Origin: Terriglobia bacterium
Lineage (GTDB): Bacteria; Acidobacteriota; Terriglobia; Bryobacterales; Bryobacteraceae
Direction: 5' to 3'
DNA: 64,000 nt
NCBI GenBank assembly: GCA_020073615.1
Contig: JAIQEX010000008.1
Span: 1-64,000 of the forward strand
Made by a program: the position numbers and the translations under genes. Shown piece after piece: positions 39,584-48,119 of this stretch. The notes beneath the pieces were generated by a model. That model saw only the letters and a list, made by a program, of their open reading frames with translations. It did no database searches and was not told the DNA's origin. Position 1 is the first letter of the stretch, and every line of letters starts with the position of its first letter.

Positions 39584-40120
39584 TCATTTTTTCGCGGGGA
39601 TGGTCCACAGGTAGATGGTGCGGCCGTCCACGGTCTCTTCCTTATCGGGTTTCCAATCGTCCATGCTGAAGCTGTGCGAGACCACGCGGGTGCCGGGCTT
39701 GAGATCCTGGAGGAGCTTGGGCCGCAGGCGCAGGTTGATGTTGGGCAGGAGGTAGAGGGTGACTACGGAGGCATTGTGGATGTCGGCGTCGAAGAGGTCG
39801 TTTTCCTCGAACTTCACCAGCGGTTCGACGTGCGCCTTGCGGGCGTTGTCGCGGGCTTCCTGGATACGTTCGGGATTGATGTCGATGCCCACGCCGTGCG
39901 CGCCGTAATCCTTGGCGGCGGCGATGACGATGCGCCCGTCGCCGCAGCCGAGGTCATAGACGGTGTCGCTCTTCTTGACGCCGGCGAGCTTGAGCATGGC
40001 GTCGACGACGGGATTGGGGGTGGGGACGTAGGGGACATCGGGAGGATGCCTGGGCTGGCCGTTCTGGGCGGCGGCGAAGGAGACGGCAAGCACGGCGGCG
40101 GCTAGATGGCGGGATCGCAT
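39584..40120 (-). CDS. Predicted exported SAM-dependent methyltransferase
   Basis: The 178-residue protein begins MRSRHLAAAVLAVSFAAAQ, which reads as a signal peptide with an Ala-x-Ala cut site, and continues with a class I methyltransferase fold: YDLGCGDGRIVIAAAK (motif I), GVGIDINPERIQEA (motif II) and VTLYLLPNINLRLRPKL. A YVPTPNPVVDAML segment before motif I is also typical of the family. SAM is cytoplasmic, so an exported enzyme is puzzling unless the leader stays as an anchor. The substrate is unknown. ATG at 40120 is the natural start; a longer frame upstream has no similarity. Confidence 0.78.
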   Translation of the reverse strand: MRSRHLAAAVLAVSFAAAQNGQPRHPPDVPYVPTPNPVVDAMLKLAGVKKSDTVYDLGCGDGRIVIAAAKDYGAHGVGIDINPERIQEARDNARKAHVEPLVKFEENDLFDADIHNASVVTLYLLPNINLRLRPKLLQDLKPGTRVVSHSFSMDDWKPDKEETVDGRTIYLWTIPAKK

Positions 40121-40425
40121 GGTGACCTCCGTTGAAGAGGTTAGCGCATTCGGCCGCCGGAGGCCAGACGGGGGTAGTGTCCGTAGAGGACGCAGATGGG
40201 CGATTCCGGGCCAATTGCAGCGCTCATTCCTAGGTAAACACGGAGTGCCTTGCGCCCACTGGGCCGGCACACGGTCCGCCATCCGCGTATCGGCGTTACT
40301 TCGATGCTGCGGGCGCAGCCATATCAGGGTAACCGTATCAGCAGATCCGAAACTCCTTGACACGCCTTCCCGCCGGCATCATAATTCCACTGGGGGCCCG
40401 CGACGAGCCTGGGGAGGCGGCGCCT
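40121..40425. promoter_or_regulatory. Divergent promoter region with a near-consensus sigma-70 promoter
   Basis: On the + strand TTGACA (40357-40362) and CATAAT (40380-40385) are spaced by exactly 17 bases, giving a start at about 40392 and a ~34-base leader for the PD40 protein gene at 40426. This is the best housekeeping promoter in the window. The rest, about 230 bases, shows no gene. Confidence 0.75.
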
Positions 40426-42141
40426 ATGGAGTCGTGGAGGTTTCGCGCTCGGGTACTCACCGGAAAGCGGAGGGCCGGCGTTGCGGCCGTTCTGGCGAGC
40501 GCCTTTGTGTCCGTCCTTTCCGCTCAGCCGGGCCCCCTGCCGGCTACCCGCCTGTTCAGCGCCTCGGGCGCTGCCTGGGGCGGCATCGTGGCCTTCGATT
40601 CGGACCAGACCAGCTACTTCAACCTCACCGCCAACTCGTGGTTCTGCAACGCCGTCCTCTCGGGGCCCAACTATAAGGACACCTATCCTTCGGTGTCCAA
40701 CAACGGGGTGGTGGCGTTCCAATCCGGGCGCGGCGCGGACGGATTCCGCATCTTCGTCATGAACCTGGACGGCAGCGGGCTGCGGCAGATCACCTTCGGC
40801 ACGGGATTGCAGGACCCTTTGAGCCAGCAGGACCTGTATCCGGCCATCGCGCGCGACGGCACGAAGGTGGCGTTTCTCAGGCGAACCACGCCCGACATTC
40901 CCGGTAAGGACATATACGTGATCGGGGCCGATGGCACCGGCCTGCGCCGAATCACCACCTATCAGCCCGACCCCGGCGGAAAATCCTATAGCGGGATCGA
41001 AAGCGTAGCCTGGAACCAGGACGGGACGAAGCTGGCCTTCCGCGGGCTGCGCACCGGCAACGGATCCCTGCGGCAGGTTCTCGGCGTCATCAATCCGGAC
41101 GGCACCGGCGAACAGCACCTGCTGGATTGGGGCACCACCGGCTACACGTCGTACCTTCTCGACTGGTCGGCCGACGGAAGGAAGATCCTGTTCGCCCCTG
41201 TCCAGGATCTCAACCTGTACCACATCCTGGACTATCCATCGGGCACGCAGACGGGCATCGCCGCGAGCGCGCTGGGGCAGGCCTGCGCGAATCCGGGCTG
41301 CGTCCGTCTGTCTCCGGATGGTGCCTGGCTGGTGTATCAGCAGACCTTTGCCACGGGCTCGTCGCCCACCTTCATCCGGACTGATGGAACCGGGCTGGCG
41401 GTATTGCAGAACCTGAGCTTCGGGATTGGGGAGCCGCTGTTCTGGGCCCCGCATCCGGCGGTGGCCGATCCCGCCGGATTGGAACTTTCGCCCAACCCGC
41501 TGTACGTCTGGACCGGTCACAGCGAGACCGCCATCGCGCATCTGCGCGACGCTGCCGGAAACGTGCTGGCGCAAGCCGTGGCCGGCTGGCAGATTCCCCA
41601 GGTCAACGGCTATGCGCCGCGCGTGAGTTCCACCGGCGAGGTCTTTGCGGGCACGCAACTGGGAGACTGGGAATTGGATGGCATCAATGGCGGCATGGGC
41701 GGCACCTCCATGACCGGCAGCCTTACCATCAAGGTGCGGAATGCGCCCGTCCTGGCCATCGAAGGCAGCCACCAGGGAGATTTCCGGACGGGCTCGAGCG
41801 CGGTCTACACCCTCAAGATCTCGCACGCGGGCGACTCCTTCACCGCGCCCACCGCGGGGATGGTCGCCGTAACCGACACTCTCCCGCGCGGTCTCAACGC
41901 CACGGCCATCGGCGGCGCGGGATGGAGCTGTGCGCTCCCCACGCTGACCTGCACGCGCTCCGATGCCCTGAGCCCGGGCGCAAGCTATCCTCCCATCTCC
42001 GTGACGGTGGCCGTGAAGTGGATGGGACGATTGTGGATCACCAACCAGGTGAACGTATCGGGAGGCGGAGCAGCGGCGGCCGGCGCGGGTGACGTAACCA
42101 CCATCTCCGGGCCGCCCCACATTGTGAGGAGATCGCGCTGA
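40426..42141 (+). CDS. Exported TolB-like PD40 beta-propeller protein with DUF11-like domain
   Basis: The 571-residue protein has a long signal peptide (RRAGVAAVLASAFVSVLSAQ) and a six-bladed PD40 propeller (about 40-360) with repeating units such as RIFVMNLDGSGLRQITFG, DIYVIGADGTGLRRIT and RLSPDGAWLVYQ. A DUF11-like Ig domain follows near 430-555 (SAVYTLKISHAGDS, VTDTLPRGLNATAIGGAG). Such propellers bind proteins or small ligands; the DUF11 part is structural. It is the first gene of a likely unit with a small cytochrome c and an exported Pcm-like methyltransferase. Confidence 0.8.
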   Translation: MESWRFRARVLTGKRRAGVAAVLASAFVSVLSAQPGPLPATRLFSASGAAWGGIVAFDSDQTSYFNLTANSWFCNAVLSGPNYKDTYPSVSNNGVVAFQSGRGADGFRIFVMNLDGSGLRQITFGTGLQDPLSQQDLYPAIARDGTKVAFLRRTTPDIPGKDIYVIGADGTGLRRITTYQPDPGGKSYSGIESVAWNQDGTKLAFRGLRTGNGSLRQVLGVINPDGTGEQHLLDWGTTGYTSYLLDWSADGRKILFAPVQDLNLYHILDYPSGTQTGIAASALGQACANPGCVRLSPDGAWLVYQQTFATGSSPTFIRTDGTGLAVLQNLSFGIGEPLFWAPHPAVADPAGLELSPNPLYVWTGHSETAIAHLRDAAGNVLAQAVAGWQIPQVNGYAPRVSSTGEVFAGTQLGDWELDGINGGMGGTSMTGSLTIKVRNAPVLAIEGSHQGDFRTGSSAVYTLKISHAGDSFTAPTAGMVAVTDTLPRGLNATAIGGAGWSCALPTLTCTRSDALSPGASYPPISVTVAVKWMGRLWITNQVNVSGGGAAAAGAGDVTTISGPPHIVRRSR

Positions 42142-42190
42142 GGATGCTTCCCGGCGCGGTGGTCATTCGGCAGACGCAAGGAGGTCGAGT

Positions 42191-42637
42191 ATGTTGCGTC
42201 GTTCGAAGTTACTGGTGCTCGCGGCCCTGCTGGGATCGTCGTGGGCGTGCAATACGCGGTATTCGGCTTCGGCCTTCCACCTGCCCGCCGATGGCGATGT
42301 GGAACGAGGGAAAGCGGCCTTCCTGGCGCTGGGATGCAACTCCTGCCACCAGGTAAGCGGCACGGACCTGCCGCAGCCGGCGGTTCAGCCGCCGGTGCCG
42401 GTCGTCCTCGGGGGCGACGTCAATGAAAGATACAGCGACGCGTTTCTGGTGACGGAAGTGATCGATCCATCCCGCAGGCTGGCGCCGTATCCGCGCGAGC
42501 AGATCGCCGTGGACGGCCGGTCGCGCATGCCGCACTACGCGGACCGGATGTCGGTGCGCCAGTTGACCGATATCGTCGCTTTCCTCCAGGCGCAGTACCG
42601 GGTCCGTCCGCGCCTGCCGCAATACGTCTACTACTGA
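42191..42637 (+). CDS. Small exported cytochrome c
   Basis: The 148-residue protein has a signal-type N-terminus (LLVLAALLGSSWAC), one heme site CNSCH at about 49-53 and a likely axial methionine in SRMPHYADRM. The C-terminal helix MSVRQLTDIVAFLQAQY is the usual last cytochrome helix. A cysteine at residue 20 could be lipidated, but the preceding residues are a weak lipobox. GAGG precedes the ATG. It lies between the PD40 gene and a Pcm-like gene with gaps of 49 and 14 bases. Confidence 0.83.
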   Translation: MLRRSKLLVLAALLGSSWACNTRYSASAFHLPADGDVERGKAAFLALGCNSCHQVSGTDLPQPAVQPPVPVVLGGDVNERYSDAFLVTEVIDPSRRLAPYPREQIAVDGRSRMPHYADRMSVRQLTDIVAFLQAQYRVRPRLPQYVYY

Positions 42638-42651
42638 GCGGCGGAGGGCGC

Positions 42652-43347
42652 ATGCGAGCGGCCGTATCCTGGGCGATGCCGTTGCTGCTGATCGCGGAAG
42701 GCCTGGCTGCCGGCGACCCCTTCGCCCGGGAGCGCGGACAGATGGTCGAGTTGATTGCCAGCCGCGGCGTGCGCGATCGCGAGGTCCTGCGGGTGATGGG
42801 CGCCACGCCGCGGCACCTGTTCGTGCCCGCCGCCATACGGGCCCTGGCGTATATCGATCGTCCCTTGCCCATTGGCTGGGACGCCACCATTTCCCAGCCC
42901 TATATCGTGGCGCTCATGACCGAACTGCTGCGGCCGGAGAAGAAATGCCGCGTGCTGGAAATCGGCACGGGGTCGGGCTACCAGGCGGCGGTGCTGGCGC
43001 AGTTGTCGGAGAAAGTCTACAGCATGGAGATTGTGCCGGAACTGGCGGCTTCGGCGCGCGAGACTCTGGGCCGGCTGGGATACGCCAACGTAACGGTGCG
43101 CCAGGGCGACGGCTATAAAGGATGGCCGGAAGAAGCGCCGTTCGACCGCATCATCCTCACCGCCGCGCCACCGGAGGTCCCGCGCACGCTCATCGATCAG
43201 TTGTCGCGCGGCGGACGCCTGGTGGCGCCCGAGGGATCGGGGTTCGAGCAGGAGCTGGTCCTCATCGAAAAGCGCGCCGACGGGAGCTTGCGGCGGAGTT
43301 CCAAGGCCGCCGTGACCTTCGTCCCCATGAGGCCCGGCGGAAAGTAG
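42652..43347 (+). CDS. pcm: Predicted exported protein-L-isoaspartate O-methyltransferase
   Basis: The 231-residue protein has the repair-enzyme core: FVPAAIRALAYIDRPLPIGWD near residue 63, EIGTGSGYQAAVLAQL as the SAM motif, and DRIILTAAPPEVP. It methylates isoaspartyl residues in damaged proteins with SAM. It is preceded by MRAAVSWAMPLLLIAEGLAAG, which looks like a signal peptide, so the enzyme may be exported; how it would get SAM there is unclear. It follows the cytochrome c gene by 14 bases. GCGGAGGGC precedes the ATG. Confidence 0.85.
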   Translation: MRAAVSWAMPLLLIAEGLAAGDPFARERGQMVELIASRGVRDREVLRVMGATPRHLFVPAAIRALAYIDRPLPIGWDATISQPYIVALMTELLRPEKKCRVLEIGTGSGYQAAVLAQLSEKVYSMEIVPELAASARETLGRLGYANVTVRQGDGYKGWPEEAPFDRIILTAAPPEVPRTLIDQLSRGGRLVAPEGSGFEQELVLIEKRADGSLRRSSKAAVTFVPMRPGGK

Positions 43348-43410
43348 GCCTCCCGCGCCGCCCGTAGCACTTCAGAGGCTCTACCGTGCGGGGGCGGGAA
43401 GCGGTCCGTG

Positions 43411-43989
43411 CTATTGCGCTATGGGAAGGGCCGTGGCCACGGGCGGCGCCTCGGTTGGCGGGGCCTGGAAGGCCAGGACGAACTGCTGCATGAGGCGCTC
43501 GGTCAAACTCATGCCGCACGATTTCGCCTCCGTGAGCGCCTTCCGGTTGTCCCAGTGGTCGTGCATGATGCGGTAGCAGGCGATGGCGGTGCCGGTGCGG
43601 TCGGCGCCGCGGCGGCAATGCACGAAGACCGGGCCGGCGGCAGAGTCATGCAGGAGGGCCAGCAGGCGGGACATCTGATCGGCCGTCGGGGCGTTATACC
43701 CGCTCCAGGGCATGGCTATGTAGCGCATGCCCGCGGCTTCGACCTTCCGCTGCTCGGAGGCCGAGCGGCTGCGCAGATCGATTACCGTCTTTACGCCCAA
43801 CCGCGCCAGATTGCGGAATCCTTCGGCGCTGGGCTGCGCTCCGCGGTAGACCTGATCGTTGACCTTGTGAAAATTGGGTACGCCGGAAAGTTCGGAGCCG
43901 GCCGCGGTCAAAACCGATGCCAGGCTTAGGGTGAAAAGGATAGCGACGGCAGTTCGCCGCCCTACCGGGGAAATCCTGAGGGACGTCAT
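43411..43989 (-). CDS. Exported dual-specificity/tyrosine phosphatase-like protein
   Basis: The 192-residue protein has a signal peptide (VAILFTLSLASVLTAAG), then VYRGAQPSAEGFRNLARLGVKTVIDLR, and the P-loop HCRRGADRTGT at about 120-130, i.e. C-x5-R with the catalytic cysteine and arginine. The general acid is likely in MPWSGYNAPT. Families of this type act on phosphotyrosine, phosphoinositides or polyphosphates; an exported one points to a periplasmic substrate. It is transcribed toward the pcm gene and stands alone. Confidence 0.82.
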   Translation of the reverse strand: MTSLRISPVGRRTAVAILFTLSLASVLTAAGSELSGVPNFHKVNDQVYRGAQPSAEGFRNLARLGVKTVIDLRSRSASEQRKVEAAGMRYIAMPWSGYNAPTADQMSRLLALLHDSAAGPVFVHCRRGADRTGTAIACYRIMHDHWDNRKALTEAKSCGMSLTERLMQQFVLAFQAPPTEAPPVATALPIAQ

Positions 43990-44060
43990 CGCCTAAAAGA
44001 AAGACGGCTGAGCCGGCCATCGGGTTTCCCTGATGCGAAGCCACCCTTTAGTACGACTTC

Positions 44061-44846
44061 TCACAGTTTGAAGAGTTCGCGAAGGCGTCTGGTCTGGACG
44101 CGGCTGACGGGGATTTCGGTGTGCTTGCGGTCGTCCATGCGGAGCTGGTAGCTGGATTTGAACCACGGCACCACTTCCTTGATGCGATTGATATTCACCA
44201 GGTACGAGCGGTGCACGCGCCAGAACAAGTCGCGGTCGAGGTTGGCTTGCAGGTCCTCGATGGTGCGGTAGTTGGAATGGCCCTCGAGGGCGGTGGTCAC
44301 CAGGGTGATCAGGCCGTTGTCGATGGTGGCGTAGATGACGTCCGCGGCATCGACCACAAAGATCCGGTTATTCGCCTGTACCAGCAGCTTGTTGCGCGGC
44401 GGCGGCCCGGCGGGACTGGGGCCTCTGGCAGCGGACTGCCCGTCCGGCGTCTTCTTGTCCTGGACCGCGCGCCGAGCCCGTTCAATGGTCTCCGCCAGCC
44501 GGCCTTTTTCGACCGGCTTCAGGAGGTAGTCCATGGCCTCCAGGCGAAAGGCCTCCACTGCGTACTGGTCGTAGGCGGTGACGAAAATGAAGTGGGGCAG
44601 CTCGATTTCCTGCTCGCGCAGGCGGCGCACCACGCCGACCCCGTCCAGGCCGGGCATGTCGACATCCAGAAACACCAGATCGGGCTCCAGTTTCCGGATC
44701 AGGTCCACGGCCTGCAATCCGTTGGAACCGGTGGCCACTACCTCCACTTCCGGGAAATCTTTGAGCAGGTAGGAGAGCTCGTCGCAGGCGAGTTGTTCGT
44801 CATCGACTACGACGGTGGTGAGTGTGGCCGTGGCACGGTCCCGCAT
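44061..44846 (-). CDS. LytTR-family response regulator
   Basis: The 261-residue protein has a receiver domain (about 10-125) with VVVDDEQLACDELS, the phospho-acceptor aspartate in VFLDVDMPGLDG, TAYDQYAVEAF and the conserved lysine in YLLKPVEKG. A LytTR DNA-binding domain fills about 160-255 (RVHRSYLVNINRIKEV). Such regulators bind a direct-repeat operator and are usually paired with a LytS-type kinase; none is in this window. The start at 44846 places the receiver correctly; a longer frame overlaps the promoter of the inositol synthase gene. Confidence 0.9.
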   Translation of the reverse strand: MRDRATATLTTVVVDDEQLACDELSYLLKDFPEVEVVATGSNGLQAVDLIRKLEPDLVFLDVDMPGLDGVGVVRRLREQEIELPHFIFVTAYDQYAVEAFRLEAMDYLLKPVEKGRLAETIERARRAVQDKKTPDGQSAARGPSPAGPPPRNKLLVQANNRIFVVDAADVIYATIDNGLITLVTTALEGHSNYRTIEDLQANLDRDLFWRVHRSYLVNINRIKEVVPWFKSSYQLRMDDRKHTEIPVSRVQTRRLRELFKL

Positions 44847-44854
44847 CGAGTTGG

Positions 44855-44860
44855 TATTAT
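44855..44860 (+). promoter_or_regulatory. -10 box for the inositol-phosphate synthase gene
   Basis: TATTAT lies in the short divergent region; a weak -35-like TGGCAC sits 18 bases upstream at 44831-44836. The leader would include AAAGGAGA just before the TTG start at 44889. Confidence 0.4.
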
Positions 44861-44888
44861 AACAGTTTCGATCAAAAGGAGATCGCAT

Positions 44889-46208
44889 TTGCCCACTCAA
44901 GACAGCGTCCAAATTGCGCCCGCCGAAGGCAAGCTGGGGGTCCTCATCCCCGGCATGGGCGCGGTGACGACGACGTTCATCGCCGGACTGGAAGCGATCC
45001 GGCGCGGCATCGGGAAACCGATCGGCTCGCTGACCCAACTGGGAACCATCCGCCTGGGGAAGCGCACGGAGGGACGCAGTCCCGCCATCCGCAATTTTGT
45101 GCCGCTGGCCAAGCCGGAGGACCTGGTAGTGGCCGGCTGGGACATCTTTGAAGACAACGCGTACCAGGCGGCGGTCAAGGCCGGCGTGCTGGAAATGCCC
45201 CTGCTCGAACAGTTAAAGGAGCCGCTCGCGGCCATTCGGCCGATGAAAGCTGTCTTCGACCAGGATTACGTCAAGCGCCTCCACGGGCCCAACGTGAAGA
45301 CGGAGGGCTCCAAGCGGGACTACGCCGAGATGGTGATGGACGACATCCGCCAGTTCCAAAAGCGCACCGGGGTTGCGCGCATGGTCATGATCTGGTGCGG
45401 TTCGACGGAGGTATTCCACGAGCCGGCCGCGGTGCACGCCACGCTCGCGGACTTCGAATGCGGCCTGCAGAAGAACGACCCCGAGATCTCGCCCAGCCAG
45501 ATCTACGCCTACGCCGCGCTGAAAGCGGGCGTGCCGTACGCCAACGGGGCTCCGCACCTGACCACCGACATGCCCGCCCTGCTGGAACTGGCGCGCAACA
45601 TGAACCTGCCGGTCTGCGGCAAGGACTACAAGAGTGGGCAGACGTTCATGAAGACGCTGATCGCGCCCGGGCTGAAGTCGCGGCTGCTGGGCGTGAGCGG
45701 GTGGTTCTCGACCAACATTCTGGGCAACCGGGACGGCGAGGTGCTGGACGACCCGGGCTCCTTCCGGTCGAAGGAAGTGAGCAAGTCCTCGGCGCTGGAG
45801 TACATCCTGCAGGGCGAGCTGTACCCGGACCTGTATAAGGACGTGTACCACAAGGTGCGCATCGAATACTATCCGCCGCGGGGCGACGCCAAGGAAGGCT
45901 GGGACAACATCGACATTTTCGGGTGGCTGGGCTACCCGATGCAGATCAAGATCAACTTTTTGTGCCGCGATTCCATCCTGGCGGCGCCGCTGGTGCTGGA
46001 TCTGGTTTTGTTCCTGGACCTGGCGCAGCGCGCGGGCATGCGCGGCGTGCAGGAGTGGCTGTCGTTCTACTTCAAAGCGCCCATGCACGCGCCCGAGGTT
46101 TATCCCGAGCACGACGTCTTCATTCAGCTCATGAAGCTCAAGAACACGCTGCGCTGGATGCGGGGCGAGGACCTGATCACCCACCTGGGCCTGGAATATT
46201 ACGACTAA
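44889..46208 (+). CDS. ino1: Myo-inositol-1-phosphate synthase
   Basis: It converts glucose-6-phosphate to inositol-1-phosphate with NAD in a redox-neutral isomerisation. The 439-residue protein shows the Rossmann start GVLIPGMGAVTTTFIAGLEA and family motifs GWDIFEDNAYQAA, MIWCGSTEVFHE, ANGAPHLTTDMPALLELA and NLPVCGKDYKSGQT. TTG at 44889 is the start because AAAGGAGA lies seven bases before it and no in-frame ATG fits. It is divergent from the LytTR regulator. Inositol lipids or mycothiol-type thiols are possible products; none is shown here. Confidence 0.9.
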   Translation: MPTQDSVQIAPAEGKLGVLIPGMGAVTTTFIAGLEAIRRGIGKPIGSLTQLGTIRLGKRTEGRSPAIRNFVPLAKPEDLVVAGWDIFEDNAYQAAVKAGVLEMPLLEQLKEPLAAIRPMKAVFDQDYVKRLHGPNVKTEGSKRDYAEMVMDDIRQFQKRTGVARMVMIWCGSTEVFHEPAAVHATLADFECGLQKNDPEISPSQIYAYAALKAGVPYANGAPHLTTDMPALLELARNMNLPVCGKDYKSGQTFMKTLIAPGLKSRLLGVSGWFSTNILGNRDGEVLDDPGSFRSKEVSKSSALEYILQGELYPDLYKDVYHKVRIEYYPPRGDAKEGWDNIDIFGWLGYPMQIKINFLCRDSILAAPLVLDLVLFLDLAQRAGMRGVQEWLSFYFKAPMHAPEVYPEHDVFIQLMKLKNTLRWMRGEDLITHLGLEYYD

Positions 46209-46298
46209 ACGCTGTATCTTTTAGAGACGCGCCAGAAGGCGGGGCAGCGCAGCGAGATGTTTCGCCGCGCCAATGCGTCTTATCGTTCTTAGGAGCCT

Positions 46299-47297
46299 AT
46301 GCGAGTACTGGTCATCGGAGGAACTCTGTTCATCGGCCGCGCGCTGGTGGAGGAGTTGGTGAAGGAAGGCCACGAAGTGGCGGTACTGCACCGCAAGCCG
46401 AAGCACGACCTGGGGCGGCGGGTGGAGAACATCATGGCCGACCGCGGCGATGCCCACGGTCTGCGCGAAGCCCTGGCGGGGCGGCGTTTCGAGGTGGTGT
46501 TCGACAACGTCTACGACTGGGAGCATGGCACCACGGCCGAGCAGGTGGAGTCCACCGTGCGCGCCGTGGGCGGCCGTCTCCACCGGTACATCTTCATGTC
46601 CAGCGTGGCCGCCTACGGGGACGGATTGAACCACAAGGAGAGCGACCCGCTGGCGCCGGGATACCACGCCGAGCCCTACGTGCGGAACAAGGCCGCCACC
46701 GAGCGCCAGCTTTTCCGCATGCACGTGCAGAACGCGTTGCCGCTGGTAACGTTCCGGCCGCCGTTCGTCTATGGGCCGGGCAATCCGTTCTATCGCGAAC
46801 AGTTTTTCTGGGACCGCCTGCGCGCCGGCCGCCCGGTGATCATCCCCGGCGACGGCCACCGGCTGATGCAGTTCGTATATGTAAACGACCTGGTGCAGGC
46901 TATGCTGCGGGCCATGGCAGAGCCCCGGGCTGTGGGCGAGGCCTTCAATATCGGCGACCCCAAGCCGCTGACGCAGGTGGAATTCGTGGAGAAGCTGGCG
47001 CGAGCCGCCAACGTGGAGCCGGTGCTGGCGCGAGTGCCGCGCGACGCCATCGTGCAGGCCGGCGGCAACGCCATGGAGGAGCCCTTCTACTTCGGCGAGT
47101 ACTATGACGTGCCGCCCATCACCGAGTACATAGGGAAGGTGACGCGGCTGTTGAAGATCAAGCTGACGCCGCTCGAGGTGGGGTTGAAGGAGACCTGGCG
47201 CTGGTACACGCGCAACCACAAGCCGCGCACCGCGGGCTTCGAGTTCGACGACAAGCTGCTGGCCTTGGCCAAGGCGGGCTCGCCCACCAGCGTGTAG
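46299..47297 (+). CDS. NAD-dependent epimerase/dehydratase family protein
   Basis: The 332-residue protein belongs to the extended short-chain dehydrogenases. It starts VLVIGGTLFIGRALVEEL (nucleotide motif), and has FMSSVAAYGDG, the catalytic YVRNKAATER (Tyr-x3-Lys) and RPPFVYGPGNPFYREQFF. These enzymes usually work on NDP-sugars; the substrate is not assigned. AGGAG precedes the ATG. It follows the inositol-phosphate synthase by 90 bases and may be co-transcribed. Confidence 0.83.
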   Translation: MRVLVIGGTLFIGRALVEELVKEGHEVAVLHRKPKHDLGRRVENIMADRGDAHGLREALAGRRFEVVFDNVYDWEHGTTAEQVESTVRAVGGRLHRYIFMSSVAAYGDGLNHKESDPLAPGYHAEPYVRNKAATERQLFRMHVQNALPLVTFRPPFVYGPGNPFYREQFFWDRLRAGRPVIIPGDGHRLMQFVYVNDLVQAMLRAMAEPRAVGEAFNIGDPKPLTQVEFVEKLARAANVEPVLARVPRDAIVQAGGNAMEEPFYFGEYYDVPPITEYIGKVTRLLKIKLTPLEVGLKETWRWYTRNHKPRTAGFEFDDKLLALAKAGSPTSV

Positions 47298-47382
47298 GGG
47301 GGGAGGTACAAGATATACTGAAATAGCTGGTCCTAGAGAATGCGCTTGCTTTCCACATGGCCAGTGAGACGGAGGCAAGCTA

Positions 47383-47589
47383 ATGTGTGTTGAAGAGAGG
47401 GTGCGCTTACTGCTCGAAGCTCCGCCTAATAGCTGGATCGCTCTTTCCGGCGACGAATCCAGGTGCGTGGCACATGGGGCCACCTACGCCGAAGCCGTCG
47501 CGAACGCAGAACAGGAGGGAGAAAGCGACCCGGTGCTAATCAAAAAACCTGAAACCTGGCATCCGATGGTGTTGCTGCCTTGCGCATAG
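47383..47589 (+). CDS. Small DUF5678-like protein
   Basis: The 68-residue protein has a pattern of WIALSGDES, GATYAEAVANAEQEG and DPVLIKKP, which matches short DUF5678-type proteins. In my memory such genes often sit directly before a retropepsin-type protease gene, and here the following frame, overlapping this stop codon, is exactly that kind of gene, though broken. The short protein itself looks intact. Its role is unknown, possibly as a partner or antitoxin-like companion. Confidence 0.6.
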   Translation: MCVEERVRLLLEAPPNSWIALSGDESRCVAHGATYAEAVANAEQEGESDPVLIKKPETWHPMVLLPCA

Positions 47590-48021
47590 CCTACAAGGTT
47601 TTCCCGGTCGTACAACCGTCCGCCGAAATGCCCGATGATACCTTTACCTGGATGCACTTCTTAACCGTCAGCCTCATCATTGGCCACGCCCCGACGAAGA
47701 AATTCGAGGCCGTTGTGGATTCCGGTTCATGTACCTGTCTTTGTTCATGCTGATATCGGAAAAGCCCATGGACTGAAACTGAAAGAGGGCCTAAGAGGTT
47801 CTCTCGGTGGGGTTCTTGGCGGAGCTAGGGGCGAGGTCTAGTACCACGAGGTCAAGCTCTGTATTGGCGCACATATGATCCCCATCAACGCCGGGTTCTG
47901 CGAAGCCCTGTCTGTTGCTGCCCTGCTGGGAAGGCATGGATTCTTCGAGCACTTCACAGTGCTCTTCGACCCCGCCAGCACGCCGCCAGGATTCGAGATC
48001 GACCGCCTCCACCGGGTCTAG
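47580..48021 (+). pseudogene. Broken retropepsin-like aspartyl protease gene
   Basis: The first part reads RIAYKVFPVVQPSAEMPDDT and then IGHAPTKKFEAVVDSGSCTC, where DSG is the aspartyl-protease active-site triad. The frame then meets TGA near 47750. One base shift restores VHADIGKAHGLKLKEGL, and this new frame meets an in-frame TAG at 47839-47841 before continuing YHEVKLCIGAHMIPI, AALLGRHGFFEHFTVLFDP and ends at 48021. So the gene carries one frameshift and one stop. It starts inside the end of the DUF5678-like gene and would have been translationally coupled to it. Confidence 0.75.
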
Positions 48022-48119
48022 CCGCGTTTCTTCTTTCTCAATACTTGCTTTACCGGTCCAGCCGTGACATTGACATCATTGCGGAGGACGGCCTTGCCGG
48101 TCCGCAGGTCGCCGCGGCA

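Noticed and set aside
47839-47841. In-frame TAG as pyrrolysine or read-through in the retropepsin
   Set aside because: A separate frameshift also breaks the gene, so decay explains both.
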